From Gonatopus flavifemur (Eukaryota; Arthropoda; Insecta; Hymenoptera; Dryinidae), in NCBI GenBank assembly GCA_018340375.1, contig JAFFJZ010000006.1, positions 24,744,001 through 24,808,000 of the forward strand: DNA of 64,000 bases. The letters are read 5' to 3'. The notes below the pieces were generated by a model. That model saw nothing but the letters and a program-made list of their open reading frames with translations. It was not told the DNA's origin and did not search any database. Of the stretch, positions 57,101 to 63,553 are shown piece by piece (position 1 is the stretch's first letter; each line of letters begins with the position of its first letter). Both the position numbers and the translations under genes were made by a program.

Positions 57101-59357
57101 TATAATCATAATCGAATGTCAGTCTATTGTGTTTTTGTGTTCAAGGGTATCCCGTGTGGACCCTTCGAATGATTCGATTGAACCATAGAACAAATCAATC
57201 GATTGGACCTTCTATTGGTCTAATAACCCTGGATCTAGCTCTAGTTAATTCATTGTGAATAGCCGATGTACTCTCTTCAGGATAAGTAAACCACACCACA
57301 CTCTTCCTCGATGCATTATTTCCAAGAGACAACTTTCACGAGCAGCGGAGAAAGATATCTCAACTGAATCGCAGATTTTTACCCCGCGTATGAACAACAT
57401 TTCCCAAAAACATCACGTAGATATATTCCTTTGATCACTTCAGGAGAAGAGAATATATTTGATGTATATATGTGTTGAGGGGGAGAACGGGAAATAGGTG
57501 ACCTGCAAAAACACTTCGTATGTAATAAAAAAAATGAATCTCCCTTCAAGCAGGGCATAGAATAAATTGTAAACCGCGTACAGATATCCCGTGAGAGAAT
57601 CATAATTCAACCCGGGGAGCGTGACATTTTTTTTCCTCTCGATGCTTCCAATCTCTGTACGTTTCTAGCGCTCGCGAGATGACGCTCGCTTCGCTGGGAC
57701 TTTGATCGCCTAGATGGCATCCGATATGCTGGAATTTGGACTGAAGCGAAAAGCGACACATTCTAGAGATCAGATGTACGACAGGAAAACAATTCACCGC
57801 TATCGAATGCAAGCGAAGCGAACGGCATTCGGAACGCAATTGAAATTTCAATACATTAGACGGTGAATGGGAAAGGAGAGCGTGGATTTTAGGCTGCGTA
57901 TACGCGTGACATACCTACTGTAACAATAGTGACAAAGTTTCCAACAAACGTGACCGCAATCAAATTCTCTTTGCGCCAAGAACCGAGGGAAATGTGTCGA
58001 GGGATCCTTTCGTAATTTGAATTTCCACGAACAAGAAAACGATGGGTCTCGTTCATTCGAACTAAATCAGTTTATGTGTATGTAACTTAATTTCATGGAA
58101 TAGCGAACATCTGTAAATTAGTGTTATTGTTTTCTCACTTGAACGGTATTTCATCAACGATTTAACCATAGCCCCCTTGATCTATATGTTCATTCGATTC
58201 TCTGTTTTCCGGCTTTTATCGAGTTATTGATGATAACATTCTGGAAATTATATACAAAAATGCAGAATTCGAATAGTAAAATGGCAATTGATTAATGAAA
58301 ATATCGTAGCAATGTATAATAGGGTTGTTGAGTATCAAACAGAATTCCAATTCAATTCGACGTATCTGATGAATTATAAATCTTCCTGGATTGGAACGTT
58401 TTTTTTCGCACTGGAAGAAGAATGGAATTTTCAATAATTTGGAACAAAGAGTGCAGAAATCATTGAACCATGCCACAACAAACGATCTCTCCGCTCCCAA
58501 TATTAATCCCATACTCAGCGCTGTAATTATTCACTCTTGGCATATTTAATCACTCAAAGTAAAGCTTTCGACTGCTTTTAGCGTTTGAAGATCGACGCAT
58601 CAGTTCTTGCGGTAGATGCTCCTGAAAAATGCAATCTTTCAAGTCTGTGGAATGCACTGCATAAGGCTGTCTGATGGCTTGTGACATGCATAAACGAGAT
58701 TGTCCTGTCACCTGTAATATGCCATCAACGGACCTTGTGAGAAGAATGCTTTGAAACTTAATATTAATCGGTGACTCTCAAGACGAGAAAGATAAGGCGA
58801 TTATCAATGCTACCACCATGTGGAAAAAATCTTCCAATCGAATTCCAATGTATACCCAACCCCTTAGTGATGCGTTTTCATTTTTATTCCTCACGTAATA
58901 AATCATTGCGCATGAAATTCGATGATTCGGATGAAGAGTACATCAAAAGAGGGAAAAAAATACCAAAAATTTTGAAAAATTAATTTAATAATATGCTGTA
59001 TCAGAATTTCATTTAATTTACGCGAGACAATTATGAATGTAAAATAAATTGAATTTCAGCGGAATTTTTCATTACGTTATGCTATTCACAAAATTCAATT
59101 AAAAAAATGTTATTTTTGTTTTGTCAACTCTGATGATGGATATAAAAATTCTCAGAATGCATATCAGCAAAAAGAAGGTTAAAAGGGGTCGAATGTTCAA
59201 AGTTGTGAATATTGCAATTTCTCATGATGCAGCAAATGAGTAATGAAGAAAAAAAAAACAAGCAAAATTCGTCGAGTTCCACAGAAAAGACCATCAACTT
59301 ACCCGCCAAAGCGAGAAAAACAAGCGTCGCTCTAAACCACAGGTGTAGAATGGTCAT
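21057..59357 (-). CDS. beat: Beaten path (Beat)-family two-Ig-domain protein, six coding exons
   Basis: The coding sequence is join(59357-59303, 29660-29452, 29345-29210, 27960-27827, 21704-21431, 21145-21057) on the minus strand: 897 nt, 298 aa. All introns are GT..AG, and phases 1,0,1,0,1 are consistent across every junction. Residues 1-19 are a signal peptide. Ig1 (about 20-134) has Cys45, Trp59 in LKWYRG and Cys112 in FTCEV. Ig2 (about 135-250) has Cys159 and Cys242. Potential N-glycosylation sites are Asn81, 93, 129 and 158. The last 28 residues are hydrophobic (VAYSMMFCLNILYPLL) and could be a GPI-anchor signal or short membrane tail. Motifs such as KWYRGRYEFYRF, CEVTADAPTFST and YDPGDTLRANC are typical of Beat proteins, neuronal Ig proteins that bind Sidestep-family receptors in axon guidance. 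About 300 aa fits the shorter Beats. The Drosophila subfamily equivalent is not assigned. The function is inferred from family. Confidence 0.93.
21431..21704 (-). CDS. beat: Beat exon 5: linker insert and end of Ig2
   Basis: The acceptor TTGCAG ends at 21705 and the donor is GTAAAT at 21430-21425. Ninety-one codons plus one base (residues 179-269). The first roughly 37 residues are polar and basic (KASQRDKKSRQRDHINR), a likely disordered insertion within Ig2. The Ig2 fold then resumes with VSVTLQPFHYVNGQLNLRCTA, placing Cys242, and ends REPVPER. The insertion stretches the Ig2 cysteine spacing to 83 residues, beyond a compact Ig domain. Confidence 0.9.
21705..25106. other. beat: Beat intron 4, left part
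   Basis: No exon was recognised. A GTT run is at 23788-23810. A minus-strand open frame at 23265-23561 has no recognisable domain. Confidence 0.5.
25107..25625. mobile_element. Group A element A6, TGATCATGC-motif, in Beat intron 4
   Basis: It begins CCCGTGAAAAAATTGTT and ends GGCGTAAACGGG. The body repeats TGATCATGC and CGTGATCGTGC. It aligns with the reverse complement of 38861-39440 (shared ACCCACGTGGATA, GCTTCATCAT, TGTGTTGAT blocks), so these are two copies in opposite orientation. The flanks (GC, CG) do not match, and the right terminus appears shortened. Confidence 0.65.
25626..27826. other. beat: Beat intron 4, right part
   Basis: Purine-rich stretches (about 26840-26960) and no recognised exon. 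Confidence 0.5.
27827..27960 (-). CDS. beat: Beat exon 4: first half of Ig2
   Basis: The acceptor TTTCAG ends at 27961 and the donor is GTGAGT at 27826-27821. The first two bases complete a serine codon from exon 3, then 44 codons follow (residues 135-178): LPESKPFLVSERDRYDPGDT, then LRANC with Cys159, and FTLNNMP at the end. The YxPGDxLRANC motif is the conserved start of the Beat second domain. The exon is too short to show up as an isolated open frame and was found by searching for the missing domain half. Confidence 0.9.
27961..29209. other. beat: Beat intron 3
   Basis: Phase-1 intron of 1249 bp with an AT run at 28541-28559; nothing else was recognised. Confidence 0.6.
29210..29345 (-). 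CDS. beat: Beat exon 3: second half of Ig1
   Basis: The acceptor ends TTGCAG at 29346 and the donor is GTAAGT at 29209-29204. Forty-five codons (residues 89-133) include VTLRDVDFGLSGAFTCEVTA with Cys112, closing the Ig1 disulfide, and then DAPTFST and NLTVV. Only a 106-bp intron separates it from exon 2. It ends in phase 1. Confidence 0.93.
29452..29660 (-). CDS. beat: Beat exon 2: first half of Ig1
   Basis: The acceptor CCATATAG lies at 29661-29668 and the donor GTGAGT at 29451-29446. The exon carries 69 full codons (residues 20-88): VRCLQNVRLEVIPEAVQRGQ at the start, Cys45 of the Ig1 disulfide, Trp59 within LKWYRGRYEFYRF, and the ending NITGIHVD. The KWYRGRxEFYR block is the most recognisable Beat signature. 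The exon ends in phase 0. Confidence 0.93.
29661..38860. other. beat: Beat intron 1, transposon-poor part
   Basis: Few recognisable elements: a CATC run at 37373-37396, a possible Group B terminus at 36271 (TA, CACTGAAAATC) without partner, and a GC-richer patch around 34620-34870. No coding exon was recognised. Confidence 0.45.
38861..39440. mobile_element. Group A element A7, TGATCATGC-motif, in Beat intron 1
   Basis: The termini are CCCGTGAAAAAATC and the complement of CCCGTAAAAAAATTG. The flanks are CA (38859-38860) and CA (39441-39442). The 580-bp body carries repeated TGATCA, CATGATCG and AATTACGCxCAAT words. It is the better preserved partner of 25107-25625. Confidence 0.75.
39441..41875. 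other. beat: Beat intron 1 between A7 and B2
   Basis: Holds only the unrecognised open frame at 40757-41320. Confidence 0.4.
40757..41320 (+). CDS. Unrecognised 187-aa open frame in Beat intron 1
   Basis: The frame is open from at least 40649 to the stop at 41318-41320; the first ATG is 40757. This is the longest open frame in the window, well beyond what is usual in such AT-rich DNA. I recognise no domain. The middle is Ser- and aromatic-rich (SSFFFPKEYFAPFHSPPSYK), a Glu/Arg-rich stretch follows (NKERERKRERQQS), and two CxxC-like pairs lie near the end. It could be chance, a decayed exon or an orphan gene. Confidence 0.15.
   Translation: MISDREDNHSAVENKQNWEQVVSSFFFPKEYFAPFHSPPSYKQRFCSATILWFNTSPHSGISKFVPLGKAPYSCHDISSTLVEWLELWWTNIAEVTTFFDECTYSCSSYPMERIRKSNFSRQSRDKVQLSRTRNHEEEICNVFNKERERKRERQQSITKNTAEICTWGCNVSFLRNKDDLCVKCNPE
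41876..42100. mobile_element. Group B foldback element B2 (AGCTGC-motif)
   Basis: It starts CACGGAAAACATAATTTAGC and ends with the complement of CACGGGAAAAATAATTCAG, flanked by TA (41874-41875 and 42101-42102). The arms contain AGCAGCTAAGTAG and GCACGGACA in inverted copy. The body repeats TAGCTG and CAGCTAA words. 225 bp, non-coding. Confidence 0.8.
42218..42400. mobile_element. Group B half-element
   Basis: TA followed by CACTGAGAGAAATAATTACT marks one terminus. Interior AAGAATATG/CATATTCTTG words repeat to about 42320. No matching right end was found, so the extent given is approximate. Confidence 0.35.
42440..43552. repeat. Nest of CAAGCTTG-motif Group A relics
   Basis: CAAGCTTG or AAGCTTG occurs at least seven times (near 42452, 42689, 42796, 42964, 43149, 43263 and 43316), with CAAGGTTG and GGGCAGG words between. 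A clear terminus is at 43552: the complement of CCCATGTGGAAATTGCCGA, the same end as element A9. A second, degraded end is near 42627. The left boundary is unresolved; probably more than one insertion. Confidence 0.5.
44618..44863. mobile_element. Group B foldback element B3 inside A8
   Basis: The left end is CACTGAAAAC and the right end the complement of CATTGAGGAAAC, flanked by TG on both sides. The arms share CAAAATTTTGGTTGAAATGA (inverted on the right as TCATTTCAACCAAAATTCTG) and CAACCAAAAAGTTT. It is non-coding; the TG flanks may be a non-canonical TA site. Confidence 0.6.
45100..45366. mobile_element. Group B foldback element B4 (TACCATAATT-motif) inside A8
   Basis: It begins CACGGAGAAAAAGG and ends TTTTCTCAGTG, flanked by TA (45098-45099, 45367-45368). 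Long arms pair: ACCATAATTTATGGATTTT and CTGGTCTGACCCGAGT appear inverted on the right. 267 bp. A broken relative lies at 51460-52382. Confidence 0.82.
45489..45659. mobile_element. Probable Group B element (CTGACTGAAA-motif)
   Basis: TA then CACTGTAAAAAATCTGACTG at the left. At the right GAAAGTCAGTTTTACTTG is its approximate inverse. TGAAATTCAGTC and AAGCCGATATTGAGG fill the body. The right end and duplication are uncertain. Confidence 0.45.
45660..48313. other. beat: Beat intron 1, unique-looking stretch
   Basis: Simple GA (47200-47216) and TA (48152-48168) runs; no exon or element was recognised. Confidence 0.45.
48314..48600. mobile_element. Group A element with CATATATG palindromes and a tRNA-like core
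   Basis: The left terminus is CCCTAGTGGAAATGCCCCAT after AT. CATATATGGCCCATATAC-type words flank a central GC-richer segment (48387-48480) that resembles a tRNA on the minus strand. No right terminus was recognised, so the end is approximate. Confidence 0.45.
48387..48466 (-). ncRNA. tRNA-like RNA polymerase III cassette (not a functional tRNA)
   Basis: On the minus strand, TGGCTCCAGTG (48453-48443) matches box A loosely and GCGTTCAATTC (48411-48401) matches box B. The 31-nt spacing is right for a tRNA, and a run of seven T (48387-48381) follows 13 nt after box B. Acceptor and T-stem pairing are poor, so it is a degenerate tRNA-derived module, as in a SINE head. Confidence 0.33.
48637..49208. 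mobile_element. Group A element A9 (CAACGTTGG-motif)
   Basis: The termini are CCCATGTAGAAATTGACGA and the complement of CCCATGCAGGAAATGCCGA. The flanks are TA (48635-48636) and TA (49209-49210). The body repeats CAACGTTGG and CCAGTACTGG. 572 bp, non-coding. Confidence 0.78.
49561..49774. mobile_element. Group A foldback element A10 (ATAATTTCTC-motif)
   Basis: It begins CCCTGACGAAAATTTTTGT and ends with its exact complement ending GTCAGGG, flanked by TA (49559-49560) and TA (49775-49776). The arms share TCATTGTCCCAATTCATGGA, which is also duplicated directly within the left arm. 214 bp. It ends five bases from element B5. Confidence 0.82.
49782..50074. mobile_element. Group B foldback element B5 (AAGAAAATTTC-motif)
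   Basis: The left end is CACTGAGAACCCAATTTCTT and the right end the complement of CACTGAGAGCCCAATTTTTG, flanked by TA on both sides (49780-49781, 50075-50076). AGAAGAAAATTTCTTTG blocks are inverted between the arms. 293 bp, non-coding. Confidence 0.83.
50790..51459. mobile_element. Relative of element A2 (AACGTTC-motif)
   Basis: The left CCCAGATGTTGTTTTCC and right complement CCAGACAGCACTGGGACG parallel the A2 ends. GAACGTTC, AAACGTTTC and GGACGT words recur, and further copies extend left to about 50755. No clean target duplication was found. It lies against the broken B4-like element at 51460. Confidence 0.5.
51460..52382. mobile_element. Broken B4-like element split by another insertion
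   Basis: 51460-51504 matches the centre of element B4 (ATTTCTGGAACTTTTAT, GTATGGTACCTTCCTCAT) and 52252-52382 continues the arm (AAAAGTCCCAG, ATTATGGTACTTTCAGG, ATAAATTATGGTAATTTTCA, then TTCTCTCCGGGTG). The interruption is the GAATATTC-motif element at 51505-52251. Confidence 0.6.
51505..52251. mobile_element. Group A-like element A11 (GAATATTC-motif)
   Basis: The left end is CCCATGTAACACAGAATATT and the right end the complement of CCCAGATAGCACACGCATG. Palindromes GAATATTC and AGAATATTCTGAGAATATTC recur near both ends. The middle (51650-52080) is less repetitive and could hold captured sequence. No clear target duplication. Confidence 0.55.
52383..55884. other. beat: Beat intron 1, unique-looking stretch
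   Basis: GA microsatellite at 54543-54562 next to a palindromic GTGTGTATATACATACACAC. A GC-richer patch at 55640-55790. No exon was recognised. Confidence 0.45.
55887..56101. mobile_element. Group B foldback element B6 (ATGGTAATCATT-motif)
   Basis: It begins CACTGAGAAAATTGAA and ends TTCTCTTCTCTCAGTG, flanked by TA (55885-55886, 56102-56103). TTACCAT, ATGGTAAT and AATGGTA words repeat in both orientations. 215 bp, non-coding. Confidence 0.82.
56104..59302. other. beat: Beat intron 1, proximal to exon 1
   Basis: A GC-richer island at 57600-57850 (GCGCTCGCGAGATGACGCTC) stands out and could be regulatory. No exon was recognised. Confidence 0.4.
59303..59357 (-). CDS. beat: Beat exon 1: start codon and signal peptide
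   Basis: The ATG at 59357 opens MTILHLWFRATLVFLALA, an N-terminal segment with a hydrophobic core typical of a signal peptide. The exon ends with one base (G) before a strong GTAAGT donor at 59302-59297. That base joins GT of exon 2 to give a glycine, then VRCLQNVRLE, so cleavage is expected near the junction. The link to exon 2 spans about 29.6 kb. It rests on matching phase and on Beat architecture, not on transcript data. A 5' UTR should lie above 59357. A weak initiator-like CCAGTG is visible on the minus strand near 59440. Confidence 0.85.
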
Positions 59358-60887
59358 TTCGATTTTTGAAAACTGTGAAGTTCAAGCTTTAGTGTAAAAA
59401 CTTGGTCAGTTGTTCACGATTCCAATTCACACCGCACTGGATAAATCGAATGGAAAGACCTCGATCAGAAAGTTACGTAAAAAGATTCGATTCACACTCT
59501 TCTCGTTTGACAATTCATCTTTCTTCCATACAAAAAATAGCACCGACGATAGTTGAATGAAGATGAATCACTAGGAATGTTAATGACACTTCTTCGAATG
59601 GTTGTTATCACAATTATCTTCCAACTTCTCCACTGACCGTGCGATTGGTTTCTCAATCTCAAGATGAATTTCTTCTTCTACCTACGTTTATCGATAAAAA
59701 TTTGCGTGCGGGTAATCACATTCGTCAGCGTGTAATCACACGCGGTTTTGAGGATTCTCATATTGTTATTTCAAAGTATTTATTTTTTATTTTTTTCAAA
59801 GTATCGGAATATCGAAGATTCGATCGTTGAGGATCGGATTACAATCTGTCATGCTTGCAACTCATGTCCGTTTGGGAGAAAATGAGATTTTGAATCATGT
59901 TATGAGATAACCGATATCAGGTTATGACAGAAAATCTTCACCACCGTTATCAGGGGTGTAATTCCACGTATATCTGCACTAGATTGCGACAAGCAAGACT
60001 GAGCGTGGCTGCACGATACTCTTCTATTACGAGTCGCGCATGAGCAGACCGCCCTTCAATCCCTTCTGCTCGCGTTCCATGCTTTTCTTCTTCTTCTTTC
60101 TTCCATCTACCACCACACGTTCCCGCTGGACTTTTGCACTTCATCTCTCCTTTCTCGAGATACACACGTCTTTTTTTTCCATACTCATTCTTCTTTCCTT
60201 ATCTTCCCCTTGTTTCTTTATTTACTTCTGAACTTCTTATCCAAGTTTCTTTTATTTCTTCTGCTTTGCATACTCGTTAGGGCTCTCGCGATCGTGCGAA
60301 GGTATTAATTGTGTTCTTTCCCTCTTGCCTTTCTGTGAATTATATATTTATGATTCTGCATGTGTACAATGCATTCTACCGTGTTTGGATTGCGTTGATA
60401 GATCGAATGAAGGAATGGAATTGAAAATTATGGTCGTTAGAATACGGTCGGATGAGACGGGACGTTTCCATAAAAATTCAACTCGTTATTTCTATCTGGA
60501 AATTCATATTGGAGATGAATTTGTCAAAAAAAAGAAGAACATTCATACTTTGAGAATATTGTTCAATTCTTCTTGCTGATTGGAATTTCAATTCATCGTA
60601 AATTTTGTAATGCGATTCGAGTATTGAATCCACGAACGGATGATCAAATTGATCTATTTTTGGTTGTGAATGTTAGAAAATGATCAATAATTTGAGGTTT
60701 GAATGATGGAGAGTAGATATCAGGGAGGAAATCAGTAGAATAAGTCAAACATGGCCAGACACGCGATAGGATGAATAGTTTGGAGTTGATTGATAATTCC
60801 TACCACAATCCAGTACTGCGATTTTCTATCAAATGAAAAATTCGCCATACATCATATAGATTCTTTTGAATCGAATCATAATTCGTA
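59358..60887. other. beat: Likely Beat promoter and 5' UTR region
   Basis: It lies immediately upstream of the Beat start on the minus strand. A GC-richer patch near 59985-60130 might mark an upstream exon or promoter; no specific core element is convincing. Confidence 0.35.
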
Positions 60888-60925
60888 CACTGAGAGAAAT
60901 CGCTAAGTTACCGCAAAAAAACAAA
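60888..60925. mobile_element. Group B terminus interrupted by element A12
   Basis: TA followed by CACTGAGAGAAATCGC marks the start of a Group B element 38 bp before A12. No matching right end was recognised beyond 62446, so only this end is supported. Confidence 0.4.
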
Positions 60926-62444
60926 CCCTGGTAAAAAAATCCCTCTGAATCGCTCTGAAAATTTCACGTTTCAGGAAGAATCAGAGGAATTCAGAGGAAT
61001 TCAGAACAATTCAGCGTGGTTCAGAGGATTTCAGAGACTAGTGAATTGAGAGAACTTGTGCTTTGAATTTTTCAGAAGGATTCAGAAGGATTCAGAAGAA
61101 TTCAGAGGAAGTCAGAGAGATGCAGGGAAATTCTGGGAAATTCAGAGAGGAACAAATTCAGTAAAATTTTTGGTCCTGCATTTCAGAGGCGTTCAAGGGG
61201 TGTCAGACACTTTCAGAGATAGATGAATTCAGAAAGATTGTGCGTAGAACTTTTCAGAAATATTCAGAGGAATTCGGAAAGATTTAGAGTAATTCAGAGA
61301 GATTCAGAGGGGTTCAGAGAAATTCAGAGAGGAATTAATTCAGCTGAATTTTTGGTTCAGGATTCCAGAGGTATTCAGGGAGTGTCAAAGACTCACAGAG
61401 ACAGGTGAATTAGGAAAAATTGTGCGTGGGATTTTTCAGAAAGATTCAGAGAGATTCAGCGGAATTTAGAGAGATGCGAGGGAAGTCTGGGAAATTCAGA
61501 GAGGAATAAATTCAGTAAAATCTTGGTCCTACATTTCAGAGGCTTTCTGGAAGTTCTAGAGACTTCCAGAGACAGATACATTAAGAAAAATTGTGCGTGG
61601 AACTTTTTACGAATATTCAGAGGAATTTAGAAAGATTCAGAGTAATTTAGAGTGATTCACAGGAATTCAGAGAAATTCAGAGAGGAATTAATTCAGTAAA
61701 ATTTTTGGTTTAGGATTTCAGAAGTATTCAGGGAATGTCAGAGACTCACAGAGACAGGTGAATTAGGGAAAATATGTGCGTAGAGCTTTTCAGGAATATT
61801 CAGAAGAATTTGGGAAGGTTCAGCGTAATTCAGAGGAATTCAGAGACATTAATCCAGCCAAATTTCTGGTTCAGGATTCCAGAGGTATTCAGGGAGTGTC
61901 AGAGACTCACAGAGACAGGTGAATCAGGGAAAATTGTGCGTGGGATTTTTCAGAAAAATTCAAAGAGATTCAGAGGGATTTAGAGAGATCCGGGGGGGTC
62001 TGGGAAATTCAGAGGGGAATGAATTCAGTACAATTCCTGGTCCTGCATTTCAGAGGCTTTCTGGAAGTTTCAGAGACAGAGAGAGAGGAAGATAAATTAA
62101 GAAAAATTGTGTGTAGAATTTTTTAGAAATATTCAGAGGAATTTAGGAAGATTCAGAGTAATCCAGAGAGATTCAGAGAAATTCAGAGAAATTCAGAGAA
62201 ATTCAGAGAAATTCAGAGGAATTCAGAGAAATTTAGAGAAATTCAGAGGAATTCAGAGGAATTCAGAGGAATTCAGAGGAAGCTTTGAAATCTGAATACA
62301 TTAGATTCCGGGAGATTAAGAGAAATTTAGAGATATTCAGGTAAATTCGGAGGGAGCTTTGAAATTCAAATGTATAAAATTCTGAGGGATTCAGTGATAT
62401 GCAGAGAGATTCAGAGAAATTCAGAGAGATTTTTTTTACCAGGG
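60926..62444. mobile_element. Group A element A12 with ATTCAGAGAA satellite body, 1.5 kb
   Basis: The left end is CCCTGGTAAAAAAATCCCTC and the right end is the complement of CCCTGGTAAAAAAAATCTCT. The flanks are AA and AA (weak evidence, the site is A-rich). The body is built from ATTCAGAGRA words organised in units of about 160-190 bp. Apparent open frames are products of the repeat and should not be read as genes. Its termini are closest to those of A1. Confidence 0.8.
61083..62280. repeat. Higher-order tandem repeat within A12
   Basis: Units marked by TGTGCGTRGAACTTTTCAG recur near 61238, 61418, 61594, 61776, 61936 and 62108. Two unit types alternate: one carries TTTTGGTTCAGGATTCCAGA, the other GGTCCTGCATTTCAGAGGC with TCTGGGAAATTCAGAG. 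The order is roughly B-A-B-A-A-B-A. At 62171-62280 eleven copies of a 10-bp ATTCAGAGRA word run without interruption, apart from one or two substitutions. Confidence 0.75.
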
Positions 62445-62866
62445 AATTTAGTCAAAAATCATTTTGTCTGCACAAGTAAAAGTTTTGTGGATATAAATAA
62501 CCGTACATTCAAAACAACTGAGATTATATTTCTTGGTCTAGTTGTGATAACTCAACAGATTCCGTCAATCCCGTAGATTCATATTCTGCAGAACATATTT
62601 GAAATCACTGAATATATAGATGTTTCAAATAAAAACTTTTATTTAGACGAATGTGAACGACCCACAATTGAGTATATTCATTCAAATCAGTCAGATATAG
62701 TAACAAGACGTTTGTTGCGCACGCGTATTATCACATATACAGAATTTTGAATGTTCGTTTGTTTTCAACGGCCAACCTCCATAGTTCAATGACAAATCAA
62801 ACGGATAATTGTGTGAGATTCTTATCGACAAGAAGAACTACATCGACGGGAAAAACAAGTAGAAGA
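62445..62866. other. Upstream region of the SAM gene
   Basis: The reading frame of SAM exon 1 is open leftward to at least 62700, so the gene may start earlier (ATG 62789) or receive an upstream exon. No clear promoter was seen. Confidence 0.35.
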
Positions 62867-63392
62867 ATGGATACAGCGACTGTGAATTTATTAAAAAGTA
62901 TCGGGCTGACAGAGTACATTCCAGTCTTCTCAGGTGAGTGAGTATAATTTATTCATTAATGCATAAAATGTTTTAATAACCATCAAAAAATTCTTCCTAC
63001 ATAGTTTTTAGCCCCTTTTTATTATATTTTCGTACGTACGCGAAACTGTCTCTTACACGTATACGTGATACGTATGATCTACAAGTTTGTTTATAAATTC
63101 TACTATTTATTGATTGACTCATTCTCATATTCGGCAGAAGTTTGGAAATAAGAACGAGTTGTGTAATAATATATTCGATTCTTATTCAATAATATCACCA
63201 GGAATTGTTATGAATATAAACAGTTTGTTGTGAGGATTCATTGAGTATCAAAATTGAATTGAAAACAACTTCTGATTCTACTTTTTTCTTACAGTAGATT
63301 TCATTGATAAGGATATTTCAAAGAATCTCACAGATGATCTGGCATCGGAATTGATTGAACCGTTGGGGCATAGGATACGATATTTGTTATGA
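62867..63392 (+). CDS. Small SAM-domain protein, two exons
   Basis: Join(62867-62933, 63295-63392): 54 aa from ATG 62867 to TGA 63390-63392. Exon 1 reads MDTATVNLLKSIGLTEYIPV and ends in phase 1 at a GTGAGT donor. Exon 2 follows a TTTCTTACAG acceptor with VDFIDKDISKNLTDDLASEL and then IEPLGHRIRYLL. The order LLKSIGL-Y-F--IDKDI--LTDDLASELIEPLGHRIR is a sterile alpha motif, closest to the expanded SAM proteins common in insects and fish that have ELIPKIGPR in that position. SAM domains mediate protein or RNA binding; the function here is unknown. ATG 62867 has a good context (AGAAGAATGG) and sits just before the domain, but the frame is open upstream with another ATG at 62789. The protein is short for this family. 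Confidence 0.6.
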
Positions 63393-63430
63393 TATATTGT
63401 TTTGATGATCATAAAAATGCTTTTTTAGTA

Positions 63431-63553
63431 GAAAGTAGTTCTGACAAGGATGAAATTGTTGAGATATCATTATCCAATGTTATTGACATGACTCCGCTTT
63501 ACCTACATAGTACTTTACATGGGTCATCTATAACTGTACCATACGATTTGTAA
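63431..63553 (+). CDS. Possible third exon of the SAM gene
   Basis: This open frame starts ESSSDKDEIVEISLSNVIDM and ends TVPYDL then TAA. It begins just after a T-rich AG (63421-63428), 40 nt past the SAM stop. A weak GTTATG donor at 63386 with the AG at 63437-63438 would join it in frame and bypass the stop, with a 53-nt intron. Without such splicing it is not translated with the SAM domain. Acidic, serine-rich sequence after a SAM domain is plausible for the family, but I cannot confirm it. Confidence 0.25.
   Translation, partial: ESSSDKDEIVEISLSNVIDMTPLYLHSTLHGSSITVPYDL

Noticed and set aside
61083..62280. Regular short repeats resembling a CRISPR array
   Set aside because: There are no unique spacers of constant length, units are variable, and the repeats lie inside a transposon with inverted termini in an animal genome.
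61223..62295. Open frames encoding Phe-Arg-Glu-Ile-Gln-Arg-rich peptides
   Set aside because: They are direct translations of the ATTCAGAGRA repeat; the same peptide recurs in several frames with no independent support.
60924..62446. AA flanks of A12 as strong proof of a duplication
   Set aside because: The left flank is an A-rich run, so AA would be expected by chance; it is kept only as consistent evidence.
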